DNA of 64,000 bases from Branchinecta lynchi. Its lineage: Eukaryota > Arthropoda > Branchiopoda > Anostraca > Branchinectidae. The stretch covers positions 6,114,561 to 6,178,560 of the forward strand of contig JAKZAP010000003.1 of assembly GCA_023053575.1 (NCBI GenBank). The letters run 5' to 3'. Of the stretch, positions 28,501 to 41,705 are shown one piece after another. Positions within the stretch are counted from its first letter, which is position 1. Every line of letters begins with the position of its first letter. The position numbers and the translations under genes were made by a program. Below the pieces are notes generated by a model that made no database searches, had not been told where the DNA came from, and saw only the letters and a program-made list of their open reading frames with translations.

Positions 28501-31305
28501 CTATAAAAACAAAATCTGGATTCAAAAAGTGCACGAATCACTTTTGTTTTAGTAAAGCCAGCGTTTTTTCACAGAGGTTACTTTTTTGGAGATTTTAGAT
28601 GATGAAGTCGTCTAAAAAAAAACCACATTGTTCCTCACGGACACCACAAGTTGAAACTCGCAAAAACGACCTTTTGTGCTCTTTGGTGGTAGTTTCAAAT
28701 GCCTGAAAGTAAAAATAAAATCAAGAACAGAACAATTAAATAAATATAATATTAAACTTACGCCCATGATTCTTTGCGAGAAGGATCCTCGGTTTAGCTC
28801 ATATTGTCATTTATAAATAAATAAAAAACGTACTTTCTACAATTCTACACGGTAGCATTTTTTTCAACAAGTTCGTTTTCCAACTTGAGCGGATTTGCGC
28901 CTGACCCTTGCCAAGAAGGGCCAAAATATACTTCTAATAAAATTCAGCTGACAAATCCGTTTTGCACTGTCAAATAGCATCGGATCGTCAGTCTTGCAAA
29001 TAACACATGACGTAATTATATAAACAGACATTTCATCCATACGGAGCCTACGTCTAATGCTGGGTAAAATAGGGTACAAAAGAGTTTAGATGATGAAGAG
29101 TAATGCCATGCCCCCCTCACTGTTCGTCACGGACACCACAAGTTGAAACTCGCAAAAACGACGTTTTGTACTTTTTGGTGGTAGTTCCAAATGCCTGAAA
29201 TAAAAAAAAAGATCAAGTCTGAATAAATACAACATTAAGCTTATGCCCGTATGATTCTTTGCGAGAAGTATCCTCGGTTTAGCTTATATTGTCAATTGGA
29301 AATAAATAAAAAATGTACTTTCTACAATTCTACATGGTAGCATTTTTTCCACAAGTTCATTTTTCCAACTTGAGCGGCTTTGAGCCTGAAGAGAACCCTT
29401 GCCAAGCGGGCCGAAATATAGCTCTAATAAAATTCGGCTGACGTATGCGTTTGCACTGTCAAACACCATCGGATCGTCAGTCATCCAAATAACAAATGAC
29501 ATAATTATATAAGCAGACGTTTTTATCTATACGTAGCCTACGACTAGGATTAAAATGCTGAGTAAAATACGGTAGAAAAGATAATGATTAATCGATTTTA
29601 TGGGTGGTCTTACTAGTCTCTGGGAAGCAGGGTCCCTCAGTCTTTTTCACGTACTGGGCCTGCTACTTGCTGGGGTCTCAACTCAGGTAAAATGGCACGA
29701 CGAGCATTTGATGCCAGAATTTGCTACCAAACACTATTGTCAGCTGATTCCGTTTTTCAGGTTAAGCTTGACAAAGCCATCCTGGTGATCCTCGTATGAA
29801 ACATAGACAGGGACCGAGCATAAAATGGACTCGGATTTACCGCCAAATTTCACTCACTTTCTTCATAATCAAACCCTAGTGGAATATTTTCTAACGGCGA
29901 GAATAGAGGGAGTCACTCCACGCGGACTCCGCGTACAGAAACAGCGAGAACACGGAGAATGCTTCCAAAATGACTTTGTTCGAAAAAAAAATATACTGTT
30001 GACGAAATTAGTATGGATCCACTTTCTTTTTGGTTTTGTTTAGTCTGATTTTTTTAAATTAATTTATATTGTATCAACACCAGCAAAAATTGATTCCCCT
30101 CCGAATCTGAAAGGGAAACCTTTTTGATGATGGTAATGACAATCGGAGCATTCGTCTTCCGTGGGGACTCGCGAGAACAAGGGGAGTGAGTCCCCGGGAC
30201 AAACAAAAACGCGGGGACTCCTCAAATGGAGTCCTCGGGGCGCTGCGAGAATACGCCTTAGGTTTTTGTCAAACTGGTGGGAAAGACCCTTGTGGTGTGA
30301 GTGGACTCAAGTATTTCTTATCGAGTGGCTTCTAAAAAGAGGAATTTGGGAATTGTCAATTTTACAAAGCAATCGTAGTATCAGGCAGCCTACCGTTGTA
30401 ACTGCAAGAACGAAGAAATACAGATCCCGGTGGTATACGATACCAAGGTATCCGCAAAAGCGCAACTATTATTCATATTATTACTGATTTGATGGTCGAT
30501 TTCCGAACTAATATTGACGTTCGAAAAACTGTTTTCTGATTTTTTTTTTTTTCTCAAAACGGAATTACATGTGAATGATTCTGTCACTGAAGTTCTCATT
30601 TTTGAAATTTCTGGAAACTAATCAAGTTTTATTATATTTTCATATTTCTTTGTTCTTATTACGGCACTTTCTCCCTTGGGTTGTAAGTCATAAATTGTTC
30701 CCTTGCACTATTTACTTTTTATCTTCAAATATTTTAAAGTATTTGAATACTTCAAAAGTGGGCTATGCCTGTTTTAAGCCTTTCTCCAGACCCGTTGACT
30801 TCTAGCAAAAAGACGGGGAATTTACATTGCCGTTTGACAATGCAAAACGGATAGGTTAGCTACATTTTATTAGAGCTATGTTTCGGTCCTTCTTGGAAAG
30901 GGTCCTCTTCAGGCTCAAGTTGAAAAATGAACTTCTGGAAAAGCAGTTGAAGATTCTTCCTTAAATATCTGATTTTGTAAAGTTCTACGCTGAAAATTGC
31001 TTGGAGTTGAAGTTGGTGCTGTGATTTCGTTTTGGACACGGCTTCTCTTTTTGCTGCTCGATGGGTCTTTGAAAGGGTAGAGATTTTTCATTTTCCAGCT
31101 TGAGCCTGAAGAGGACCCTTGCCAAGAAGGGCCGAAATAGCTCTAATAAAATGTAGTTGACGTATCCGTTTTACATTGTCAAGTATGATCCGCAGTCAGC
31201 TTGGGTGAAGCAATATTTATGAGGGTTCTTGTGACGAAGAAGAACTCGAGAAATAAAAAAAAAAAACACAGAAAAGACAAAGACATCTTTTACCGGTTCA
31301 CTTAC

Positions 31306-31650
31306 CAACTTTACTCATTCCGGCGTCGGTCCAGCATAGCTCCTCCCTTTCCTCATCAACGGTAAGGGAATTGGGCAAACTCAGGCCATCTCTAACGAAG
31401 ACACTTCGATCCGACCCATCTAGGTTGGAAACCTCTATCTTTGGCTCCTCCCTGTTCCAATCGGACCAAAAGAGCTTGCCTCTCAAGGGGTGGACTGCAA
31501 TCCCTCTAGGGTTGGCCAGGTTTGTGTTGATAATGGTGCGGCGAGTTTTGGTGTCCAAGCTGGCGGCGTCGATCGTCGCGACGCGGGAGTCCACCCAGTA
31601 AATTACTCTGGAGAGGTAGTCGATGGCGATACCTTCCGGGGCACCGGCGG
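31306..31650 (-). CDS. NID: Nidogen exon, YWTD propeller (two to three repeats)
   Basis: Acceptor CTTTTAAG, donor GTAAGT. Encodes APEGIAIDYLSRVIYWVDS, then NPRGIAVHPLRGKLFWSDWN, REEPKIEVSNLDGSDR and LPNSLTVDEE...CWTDAG. These are successive LDLR class B repeats; the WN-RE-PKIE wording is characteristic of nidogen. Confidence 0.95.
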
Positions 31651-32490
31651 CTTAAAAGAAAGGAAGATGGCAAATAGCACTCGCTGCATTTGCTAGTTTG
31701 ATAACATTCAACGGTCTTGTCAGTTAGTTATGTCTTTATTCTTCTTTTTTCTCTCCTTTTCTCTGATTTGTTTGGTTTGTTTCCTTAAGACTATATGAAT
31801 AAAGAATAAGCCCCGCGCATTGCCAGCTTTATGTTAGGCCTTATGATGGCGCCATAAAGAGTTAATGGTGTTTATTTTTATGATTAACATTGAAACTGAA
31901 ACACTTAATAGGAAATAGACTATAGTTCATGTTCCAACATTCTAACGTACCCTGCCCGACTCTTCTGAAGCTTTTTTTTTTTTAAAAGCAGGTTCGTTTT
32001 CTCTAACTAAAGCCTGAAGAGGACCCTTGTCAAGAAGGATCGAAATATCAATAAAAGAAATGTCAACTAAAGAATACATCTTGTACAGTAACAGGTAGGC
32101 CTACGATCGGCTGAGTTTCCTGTCCAAATGATTACCGGATTATGGTAGTCTTCTTGGTAATTAGTTAGAAAGCAGTAAGAAGAGAGTTAGAAAGCAGTCA
32201 AAGAAAATCGAAACATGTACAAGATTCATTAATACAGAAGAAAACAAATCAACTAATATACTTTAAGAGAAATGGTCTGAAAGAAATACTGGTATAGAAA
32301 TGTTTAAACGATGAGTGGAGCGCAGGGTACCGCACACACCGATTGCAAGTGTTCCTAACAGGCTGACGCAAGGAAGATGGGGGGGGGGGGATGAAGAGTA
32401 TTTGTACAGACAGCACGTGTATAGTGGAATTTCGTAATACCAGGATAAACTGATTTTGTCTAAAACCTACTTGCTTTGAAAAAAACTTAC

Positions 32491-32601
32491 TGTGTTGGAA
32501 AAAAGGTTCTCTGTGCGAACCATCATAATTTGACCGCTTGATTGAATTACCAGCTACGTCTCCCCAGTAAACCTTTCCTTCTGTGCAGTCGATAGTAACA
32601 C
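32491..32601 (-). CDS. NID: Nidogen exon, first YWTD repeat
   Basis: 37 codons between acceptor TTTTTTAG and donor GTAAGT. Encodes VTIDCTEGKVYWGDVAGNSI and KRSNYDGSHREPFF. GDVAGN is the nidogen version of the first YWTD blade. Confidence 0.93.
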
Positions 32602-35419
32602 CTAAAAAAATAAAAGTCATTCATGTCACACTTAGAGCGTGTTCCATCGTACTTACCGTAGTTCATACGCATGATGTCACGGATACTATCTTTTTGGCGT
32701 CAAGGCTTGAACGACTTTTTTTTTTCATTTTCGGGCAAATACCGTTCCATGCGCTAACTGGGCCAACATAGATCGTCGTTACCACGCTTACCAGGCTCCA
32801 GCGCGTGGTAAGCAAAAAGTTGCACTGTTTCAAGAAGGATGGAACGAAAATAGTAACCATTAGTTACTACCTATAGTAACTATCAGTTATTATTTAGTCC
32901 AACCTCGTGAAAATTTACTACGCTGACCGTTCGAACCTTCTCGAATTACTAACCCAGGTTCACGTTCAGGTTCTTTAATGTCAAAAACACTTCGTAACAA
33001 TATATTTCGATCACTGAGTGCCGGCAGGGATAAGAGTTCGTTAGCTCGGCCCATAATAGTAACTATTTGCTTACAACGCTTGGGAGCGTAGTAAGTGTGG
33101 TAACTACGATCTCTTTGACGTGGTTGGCCCAATTAGCCCGTGGCGCGAAAGTTCGCCGAAAATAGAAAAATTCGTTCCAGCCCTGACGCCAAGGAGCCAA
33201 AATTCGTGACGTCCAACGTAGTTACTACGGTAAGTAGGGTGGAACACGCTATAGAAGGAACTCAAAACCCTACTTAAGGCCCAGGTCGCAATCAACAGAA
33301 TTTTTATTCCAATAAATCTTCATTCCTGAGGTAAGCGGATACGTCAGGTGAGTCTTCTCATAATATTTCGGTCAGTCAGAATGAAGAAAAATCCATATGT
33401 AAATAACCCGGTCGAGCAGCAAAACAGTAGCCGTGCCAAACTTAAAACTCGTTACCAACTTTAAGTCGCAGCGATTCCTACGAAGGCAAATTAACACTAG
33501 GGAGCATTGCCAAAGACATATGCTTTCCATACTTCGCAAGCGGGCCATATTCGCAGCGCCGCCCACTTTGGCTTGCGGCTTCTAGTAAACCTAAGATGCG
33601 GGCTGCACACATCGAGGAAACAGGGGCGGTTACATATTTTTTTGTTGTGTTGAGAATACGAAGAATTTCAATCGCCAACAGCTCCAGTAAGTTTATATGC
33701 TGCTGACGTTCAACCAGCCCCATTGCCCCATAGTTACTAAAGCCAGCGCTGGTGCACGACAAACTGAGTCTCAGTAGGGACGTTCTCTATCGCTAGTAGT
33801 GCTAGTGACGCTGCTATTCGAATTTATGTAATGTTTTGAAAGTTTAACCGAAAGGGCCGAGATACGACAGCCTAGTTGTCAAAACCATTCACTTAAATAG
33901 GCTTGAAAATCCGATGAAAATGCGTTACTTCGCTAATTAAAAAATAACTGCTTTTATTAAATGAACTTATTCTTATGGACTTGTCGTATCTCTACGTCAT
34001 TGTACCTTTAAGCTTAAAATTTTGTACTTTCAGTCTTCAGACGCCCTCATCACTCGCCTGGATCATGTGCTACGTGATCATAAGCTTCCCTCTGTTGGCT
34101 ATTGAAATCCACAACTTTGCTGACATTCCAATTCGCCGCGGCTGGATGAAGTTTTTTTGTCGTGCAATCAGCACACATTCTCTAGCTCACTAGAAGCCCG
34201 AGATGAAAAAAACAAAACAAAGAAGAGTCAAAATAATTCAGTGTATTCTAATTCAGGTTATAAAATAAGTTGGCTTTTCAGTTAAACTTTAATCTCTTGG
34301 CTCTACCCCCTAGTGTTATTTTGCTCAGGAAGATACTAAAAAATACTTCAAGCTGCTAGAATCATTATTTACTTCATCACAGGGTTTTTTTTCTAGCTTG
34401 ATCCCGAACAGGACCTTTCCAAGAAAGGCCGAATTACCGCTGACAAAAACTCACCTTTTGTATCCGTTTAACGTCGTCAACTCTTTTCTAATACTCTAAC
34501 TTATGTAATCTGAAACATGAAATTCTGATGGGTTTCCCAAAGATTATTAACCTTTTCCAGCTCTTTGCTTTGGTCGAACCCGATGGTTTTATTTGAGAAC
34601 CACGGACAAATTCGCACAAACCGGTATTTGCGGCCAATGAGCTATGTGGAAGCAACAGGCGGGAGCCTAATTCACCTCGAAAAGAGCGAAACATGGACAA
34701 TGAAAAACAAAGCGTAGTATAAGACGGAAAAGGTAGATACAAATGGCAAAGTAAGTTCCAAGTTTCGAAAAAGAACGATCGACGAAAGCGTCATACGGAC
34801 GTACAGTGAAGCAGGAACATAGGACGGGTTCTTTAAGCTACTGCGGAACAGGAAAAAGCGAAAGAACACTTTCACTTTACCTGTTGCAGTTTCTGCTGAG
34901 ACCAGGCAGGAGTTACATTTTTGCAGAAACCGTGGTAGCTGGATGTAAGTTTTGTCGGTTTTTGTAGTTGGCATGGTACGGAATACGGTGGTTACTTTGC
35001 AAAAACGCCAATTACCAAATTTGCGCTTTTACAAGTCATCAGAAAAGAAATACTGACGTTCATTCTTACCACATGTGTCGAACTACTTTCCGACCAAATT
35101 TAACAAAACCGAGGCTCTTATGTTGGACATATGAAAGTGAGACAAATTTTTCAGATACCACGATTATTTCCCACGGTCGGGACCGTGATATATGAATATC
35201 AGATCCTACGGTAACTGTAATAACAACCTTAGACCATGGTTTTTGCAAAAATGCAACTGATGTAAAATTAGTAGCCTCCCATAAGTCTAACCACAAGGAA
35301 CATATCCCCTAGCGGTTGGGGAGAGTCCAAGGTTAAAGTGACGGAAGAAATTGGGATCTAAAAATCTAGAGCATGGACGAACGGCCATCATGCTAGAGTA
35401 CAAGACTTTTTGTATTTAC

Positions 35420-35548
35420 CTATTGCAGTTTGGAACGGTTGAACCTGGATAGGTCTCCCGAGGTTGGAGGGGCTTGGTTTGAAAGGAATTCGTAGCAGAG
35501 ACATGCCTTGGGCCACAAGCAGGAAATCGCCGTCGTGCTTCTTAACAG
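35420..35548 (-). CDS. NID: Nidogen exon, linker into the propeller
   Basis: Acceptor TTTCATTTCAG, donor GTAAAT. Encodes HDGDFLLVAQGMSLLRIPF and a tail ending QTAI, which joins in frame to the next exon's GVTIDC. FLL.AQGM is the usual start of the nidogen propeller. Confidence 0.9.
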   Translation of the reverse strand: MLRSTTAISCLWPKACLCYEFLSNQAPPTSGDLSRFNRSKLQ

Positions 35549-36823
35549 CTGAAATGAAAATAATAAAAATTAGGCTCACAGCGCATTGACAGCAAATGGC
35601 CTTATACAAGTTCAGCACTCCAAGCGGATTAGTCTCTGTGTGACCACTCGCCCCATTATCAGCATCCAACACATAGAGATAGTACAATAGCTTCAGAAGT
35701 TTATGAACAGAAAAGACAAGCTTTCAGTTTTTAAACTGAAGGGTGCTGCATGGAGAAAAACGAAAAAGAAACAACGAAGATATATTCAAGACAATCATAC
35801 AAAACTTGCTAAAACACGGACAAGGGAAGAAGATACTAGTGTGGCATAGCGCGAAAAAGCTAATCCAGGTACTTAGTCGGGTATAGGCGACCCTCCCTCC
35901 CCGTCCAAACCCGCAGCAAAAAAAAAAACAGACGACTCCCCCAGGTATCAACCCCCTCCCCGAATCCAAATATGTAGGAAATCAGAAAAGCTTATAAAAA
36001 ACTGAAGTTTTGCATGCAAGCATTATGGTACTTGTATATTTCATTTCTATGTCTGCTTGTCAAATCTCGTAAGTCATAACTGGCATTTCAGTATTCCACA
36101 CACTTGTCATTGGGCGATATTTGATACAATATACCGGAACAGATGTCGATATCGAACATGGATAGGTAGCCTAAATATCGATATCAAAAACGATATTGGA
36201 TATTTTCATTTATTTTGGAACTATTGTAAATAATCTAACATAGTGTATATATAATACACTATAATAACATATAATAATCTAACGTGTTCAATGGTTTAGT
36301 AAAGATCTCCCGGTGCTTGCTATAGTTTTCTGTTTTAAAGCTTATATTCGTGAACGAAAAAATTAACGAGAGACAAAACGAAAGACGACACGACACGACA
36401 GACGAAACATGGGACTCATTTCGCGAGAGCCCTCTGTTCCTAACATTAAAAGAAATTGCCAGTTTAGCTGTAAGTACATGCTAGTAAGGTGCTAGTTTGG
36501 ATTCTTAAATACTTGAATCAAAAGGTTTTGTGAGTTGCCGAATAATCGGCCAAATTTCCAGATCCTTCTGTCCGGCCAAAATTGGTTAGACCGAATGTTT
36601 CCCGGTATTCAGTATTAAGTAAATTTGCCCACATTTTTTTTTTAGTATCACACTCATAGTTGTGCACAACAGTTGTATGAGCAACTTCCCTCTATCTCGA
36701 CATTCGAGATGGTGTGGGTTTGGGACATTACATTTGGAACCCACGATTTGTGAGTCCTCGATCCACACTCGGAAAAACAGAATTCCGGCCGTACCCCCAT
36801 TTAGACCGGAAAAATCACACTAC

Positions 36824-36980
36824 CTTTGCAGGTGAATCCGTCACCGACGAAACCCTGGCGGCAAACGCAAGTAGAGGCCGCTCCGGGCTGAATTCGGCAG
36901 CCAGCATTTCGGTCGCAAACCGATGGGTCATCTTCACACGTCAGTAACGAAGTGCAACTGAATCCGTCTCCTTGATAACC
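36824..36980 (-). CDS. NID: Nidogen exon, EGF-like modules
   Basis: Acceptor TTTTTATTAG, donor GTAGTG. Encodes the end of one EGF (GYQGDGFSC) and a complete next one (CDRNAGC...CVCRQGFVGDGFTCK). No long ATG-initiated frame covers it. Phase 0 in, phase 1 out. Confidence 0.9.
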
Positions 36981-37325
36981 CTAATAAAAAAGAGCTCTGA
37001 GTTCTGAAGGGCGTTGGCATTCATCAATATCCAGCAGAGTCGTTTGGCTTCATCAGCCTACAGCTTTCCAATAGTGCTATAGCGATTATGAGGACATTTA
37101 AAGTTTAACCGAAAAAAGGCTGGGATAGGACAATCTATAGTTACCCTTCACTTAAATCGGCTTGAAGACCCGCCGAAAATGCGTTACTTCGCGAGGGGTT
37201 GCCCACTCAATTTTTGGGTGCACAGCAGGTGCCTAGTGCCGTGGTGCCCACCGGTGCCCGTCGGTGCCTGCCGGTGCTGACTGGTGCCCACCAAGCCAGT
37301 AAAAATTTGTCAAATTCACCTGAAC

Positions 37326-37476
37326 TTCACTGTACAAAGTTTCTCCGAATAAGGATGCAGCATTTGCTACTGGGATTAATTTTATCTCTATTAGGATAAA
37401 ATTAATCCGAATCAGGGATAATTATATGTCAGTAAAGACAAAATTAATCCCAGTAGAAAATACTGCACGAAGTCTT
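37326..37476. repeat. Foldback MITE with GGGATTAAT arms, copy 2
   Basis: CACTGTACAAAGTTTCTCC left end, TACTGGGATTAATTTTATC and inverted partner ATTAATCCCAGTAGAAAATA. Same family as 46077-46251. Confidence 0.65.
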
Positions 37477-38929
37477 CCTTAAGGAATCTATCAGAACTTG
37501 TCTATTTACTAGAGGCTGGATCAGGGAATCTATTGGACTTTTCTCCGCGGAATCAACAAGAATTTGGCTCAGGGAATCTACCGGAATTTGGTTGCTTACC
37601 GGATAAGTACAGACTCACAGCTTACCAGGACGACCCCAGCTCACAACTTACCAGAGTGATTCTTGCAGACAGACAACATAGCGTAATCTCCTAAGTTTTG
37701 TAGCTTTCAAGAATTAGGCAACCTACTGAAATCCATCATTCCCAACTACAAGTACTATTCCAGGAATAGTTTCACGCTACCGTCTAATCAGTTTCGACAT
37801 CTTTCTCGACTCCTCACCGGTGATAAGCCGGGAAGAGTTCAAAGACGAGTTAGCCTTGTTCTGATATGATCTCAAAAGTCGCCAAAAGAGCCTCGAAACA
37901 AAAAGAAAATATTCGAAATTTTTCGTGAATTGAAAGAATTGATTGTCTTCTTAAGTATGGAAAGCTTTCAAGCTGGCCAAAACAACCCCTGTTACCTGCA
38001 AAAGGGGAAAGACGTTTTAGCAAGATGAGTGTTGGTTAAGGTCACTTCGCGTTCAGCATGGTCTGACCTGCATCTGTTACTAATCGCATTTGAAACCGAT
38101 CTAGTTAACTGACAATCTTAAAGTTTAACCGAATAGGTCTAAGGTCCAACACGTCCAGTAACTTATCACTTATTCACTTAAACATTCCTGAAAAAACGAT
38201 AAAAATACGGTACTTCGTTTCTCCGTTATCCAGGGATAGTCGATTTCATAGAGTGAACTTGTTCTTCCGGATTTGTTATACCTCTATGTGCTTGTCCCTC
38301 TACGCTTGAAATGCACCAACTAGCAATGTCATCCATTGCCGAAAAAATCAAACAAAAATATCAGATTCATTGCAAGACATGTCCTAAAATCATATTCTTA
38401 TTTCATAGTGAAATACGGTTCCGTCAGCTGAATTTTATTAGAGCTATATTTCGGTCCTTCTCGGCAACGGTCCTCTTCTGGCTCAAAACCGCTCAAGTTG
38501 GAAAAATTAACTTGTGGGAAAACAAACAAGTTCGTTTTCCCAGAAGTTCGTTTTTCCAACGTGAGCACTATCAAATATGATTCCAGCCAGCTTGGGCTGA
38601 AGGAATATTTAAAATCATTTTTCTATTTGTCTACAGGGGTAACTTCTCCGACGTCACATCTTCAGCCCTGGAAAGGCCTTTGTTTAGATTCAAATTCTCC
38701 GCGTCTGGATGAATTTTGGTTTGCCATGCAAGCAGCGCACGCTGTGAACGTTATTACGAAAACTACAAAACCCCTCAGATGTATTCAAAATATTTCAGTA
38801 TTCAAACATCAAAATGAACAAGACCAAAGGTTTCGATGGGATCCCGAAAATCTGAGATTTGATTCAACAATTGGGTCATGTCTTCGCCGTTCAGTCTTCG
38901 TCAGATTCCTATTCTTTTTACTGTTAAAA

Positions 38930-39726
38930 TAAAGTTAAGAAATGGATTCAGCGCGTCTCCTTGTCCCGATACCGAACCTCTAATCGATTTCAGAAACAAC
39001 TTTGAGCTTCAACCAAATTTCCAGCTTCAGCCGAATTCGTGATGAACCATTTGTCCAGCAAAAAAAACTAAGTTTAAATATGGATTCAATGACCTCCATA
39101 TCCCCAATGAATATCTTATTAGCTTATAAAACATACATGTTTTTACCGTAAATTCGATACCCTCCTCTGCCTCTAAAGATAGGACTAAAGGACCATCTAC
39201 GAGCTTGAGCTATGCCTTACACTAAATCCTCACTGAACAACATATTTCCTCGTTCTAACATTATATATCAACCCCTTCGACCTTCGATTACACTAGATCT
39301 CTCCGACGTCCGTAGAATAAACAAATGAATGTCGTCATCAAACGCGCCAAGCTATATAGGTTTGAGAATAAAGGGGTAGGGACTGCTACCGAAAATTGGT
39401 CGACAAATTTTGTGTCCGATTTTTGCCGGATTCCGGGTGAACTACTTGTCCGGCAAGAGAATAACTTTCATATTCGGATTCAGCATGTCTCCTTACCCCT
39501 AAATCAACTATCCCAATATAAAAATATTTTGTTTGCCCCTTAATTTGAAACCCCCTTCCCCACCCCTAAACATAGGTCTACAGACCCTATCTTCGAACTT
39601 GACCTTACCAGTAACGCAAAAAATCCTCACAGCAAGTTTCATCTAAATATCTCATTCCCTTCGAGAGTTATCGTGCTGACAGACGGACGGACAGACGGAC
39701 AACTTTTGCGATATCCTAGGTATACC
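38930..39726 (+). repeat. Dispersed repeat, left part, interrupted by the hAT-like element
   Basis: Contains TTCCGGGTGAACTACTTGTC, AGCATGTCTCCTTACCCCTA and the tail AGTTATCGTGCTGACAGACG...ACTTTTGCGAT. Relatives lie at 58690-59385, 59690-60480, 61240-61650 and, inverted, 62300-62520. The tail resumes at 41714 (ACTTACGTTTTGGAATCCC). Confidence 0.75.
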
Positions 39727-41705
39727 CAGGGGCGTCACTAGCCTTTTACCTTTGGGGGGGGGGGACGTCCGGTTTGTGCCGACGGACTAAAAAATGTGCC
39801 GACAAAACACGCCGTTGCCACTTCGCGGCAACGGCGTACATTTCCCGCCAGCACAGAATAGAATCGGGGTAAAACTAACTGTAATGCATCAGTTGAGATT
39901 ATTCCTTTGATGTAATTTCGTATTTTAAGTTCACATATTTGGCTTTTCATTTTAGCCTTCGCTAAACAGCGAAGCTTCCAACGACTGTACCAAGAACAAG
40001 TTAAACTAAGCGCCGCAGGCGAAATTTTTAATTCTGCCTTTTTTTCCTGAAAAATTTAGCTGTACCTACCATACAAGTTCTAGCTTTTAACATGTTTCAG
40101 CAAATTTCAATCCTAAAACACCAAGCTAAATGAAACACTGTTCTTCTAAGTAAAGAATACTACAAAATGCGCCGCAGGCGAAATTTTGTGTGAACTAACT
40201 GTAACACCGCATCAATTGAGGTTATTCTTTTGGTATAATTTCGTATTTTAATGTTCACATATTCGGCTTTTGATTTGAGCTTTCGCTGGAAAGCGAAGCT
40301 TCCAACGACTGTACCAAGGCAAGTTATACCAAGCGCCTCATGCGAAATTTTTTTAATCTGTTTTCTTGCAGAAAATTCAGCTATAGTACCATACAATTTC
40401 CGGCTTTTAACGTGTTTCAGACCCCAAGAATTTCTATCCTAAAAGGAAAACTAAATGATACACCATTCTTCCAAATAGGGAATACTACAAAATGCGCCGC
40501 AGGCGAAATTTTGTGTAAAACTTACTGTAATGCATCAGTTGACATTGTTCCTTTGATGTAAATACATTTCTTTAATTTCACATATTCGGCTTTTCGTTTC
40601 AACTTTTGCTAAAAAGCGAAGCTTGCAACGACTGTACCCAGAACAAGTTGAATTAAGCAGCGCCGGTGAATTTTTTTTAAATCTGTATTTTTCCGGAAAA
40701 ATTTGCGACCGACAAATGTTTACAGAATTTGATTTCTTACGTATAAAAGACCCGGTGTGCGGACAAGAATACCGACGCCCGACAAAAGCATTCAGAATTC
40801 GATTTCTTCTGTGTTTTGCCCGACAAGATTGTAAAGAACTTTATTTTTTACGCGTAAATAGAAGCCGATGTACCGACGAGACTTGAACTTTCGGCATGCG
40901 CCGATAAAAAGTTACAGAATTTGATTTTTTTTTTTTTTTTTTTGGTATAAAGAACCCGATGTGCCGACGAGAATACCGACGCCCGACAAAACCATCGAGC
41001 ATTTGATTTGTTCTGTGTTTTGCTCGACTAGACTGTACAGAACTTGATTCATACGTGTAAAAATAACCCTTTGTGCCAATGAAACTTAAACTTTCTGGGT
41101 GCGCCCGACAAAGTTTGCAAAATTTGATTTGTTACGTATAAATAGAACCCGATGTGCCGACGAGTAGACCGACGCCCGACAAAAGCATAAAAAAATATTT
41201 CTTCTGGATTTCTTATGTATAAAAAGAACCCGATGTGCCGACGAACCGAGGCACGACAAAAGCCTGCAGAATTCGATTTCTCCAGTGCTTTGCCTGACAA
41301 ATGTTTGCCGGATTTCATTTCTTGCGTATAAAAAGAACCCGATGTGCCGACGAGTCGACCGACGCCCGACAAAAACTTAATTTGTTTTTATTTCTTCTGT
41401 ATTCCTTCTGTATAAAAAGAACCCGATGTGCCGACGAGAATACCGAGACACGACAAAAGCATGCAGAATTCAATTGCTTCAGTGTTTTGCCCGACAAACG
41501 TTCGCAGTATTTTATTTCTTGCATATATAAACACCCGATGTGCCGACGAATCGACCGATGCCTGATAAAAAGCATACAAAATATGATTTTTTCTGTGTTT
41601 GCCGGCGCTTCGCGCCGACAAACAAGTGAACTTTCGCCCGACGAAAGTACTTTCTCAGGACCTTTAGGGGGGGGGGGAGTCCCCCCCCCCATAGTGACGC
41701 CCCTG
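39727..41705. mobile_element. 2-kb non-autonomous hAT-like element
   Basis: Starts CAGGGGCGTCACTAGCC and ends ATAGTGACGCCCCTG, a 14-15-bp terminal inverted repeat. Flanked by GGTATACC on both sides (39719-39726, 41706-41713), an exact 8-bp duplication. The interior has two parts: repeats with GCGCCGCAGGCGAAATTTT and AGCGAAGCTTCCAACGACTG (39780-40640), then about eight degenerate units of roughly 110 bp with CCGATGTGCCGACGAG and CGCCCGACAAA (40700-41580). No transposase frame. Inserted inside another dispersed repeat and in nidogen intron sequence. Confidence 0.88.

Noticed and set aside
33478..33762. 94-codon minus-strand open frame
   Set aside because: Part of a dispersed repeat also seen near 27830 and 56640; no protein family recognised.
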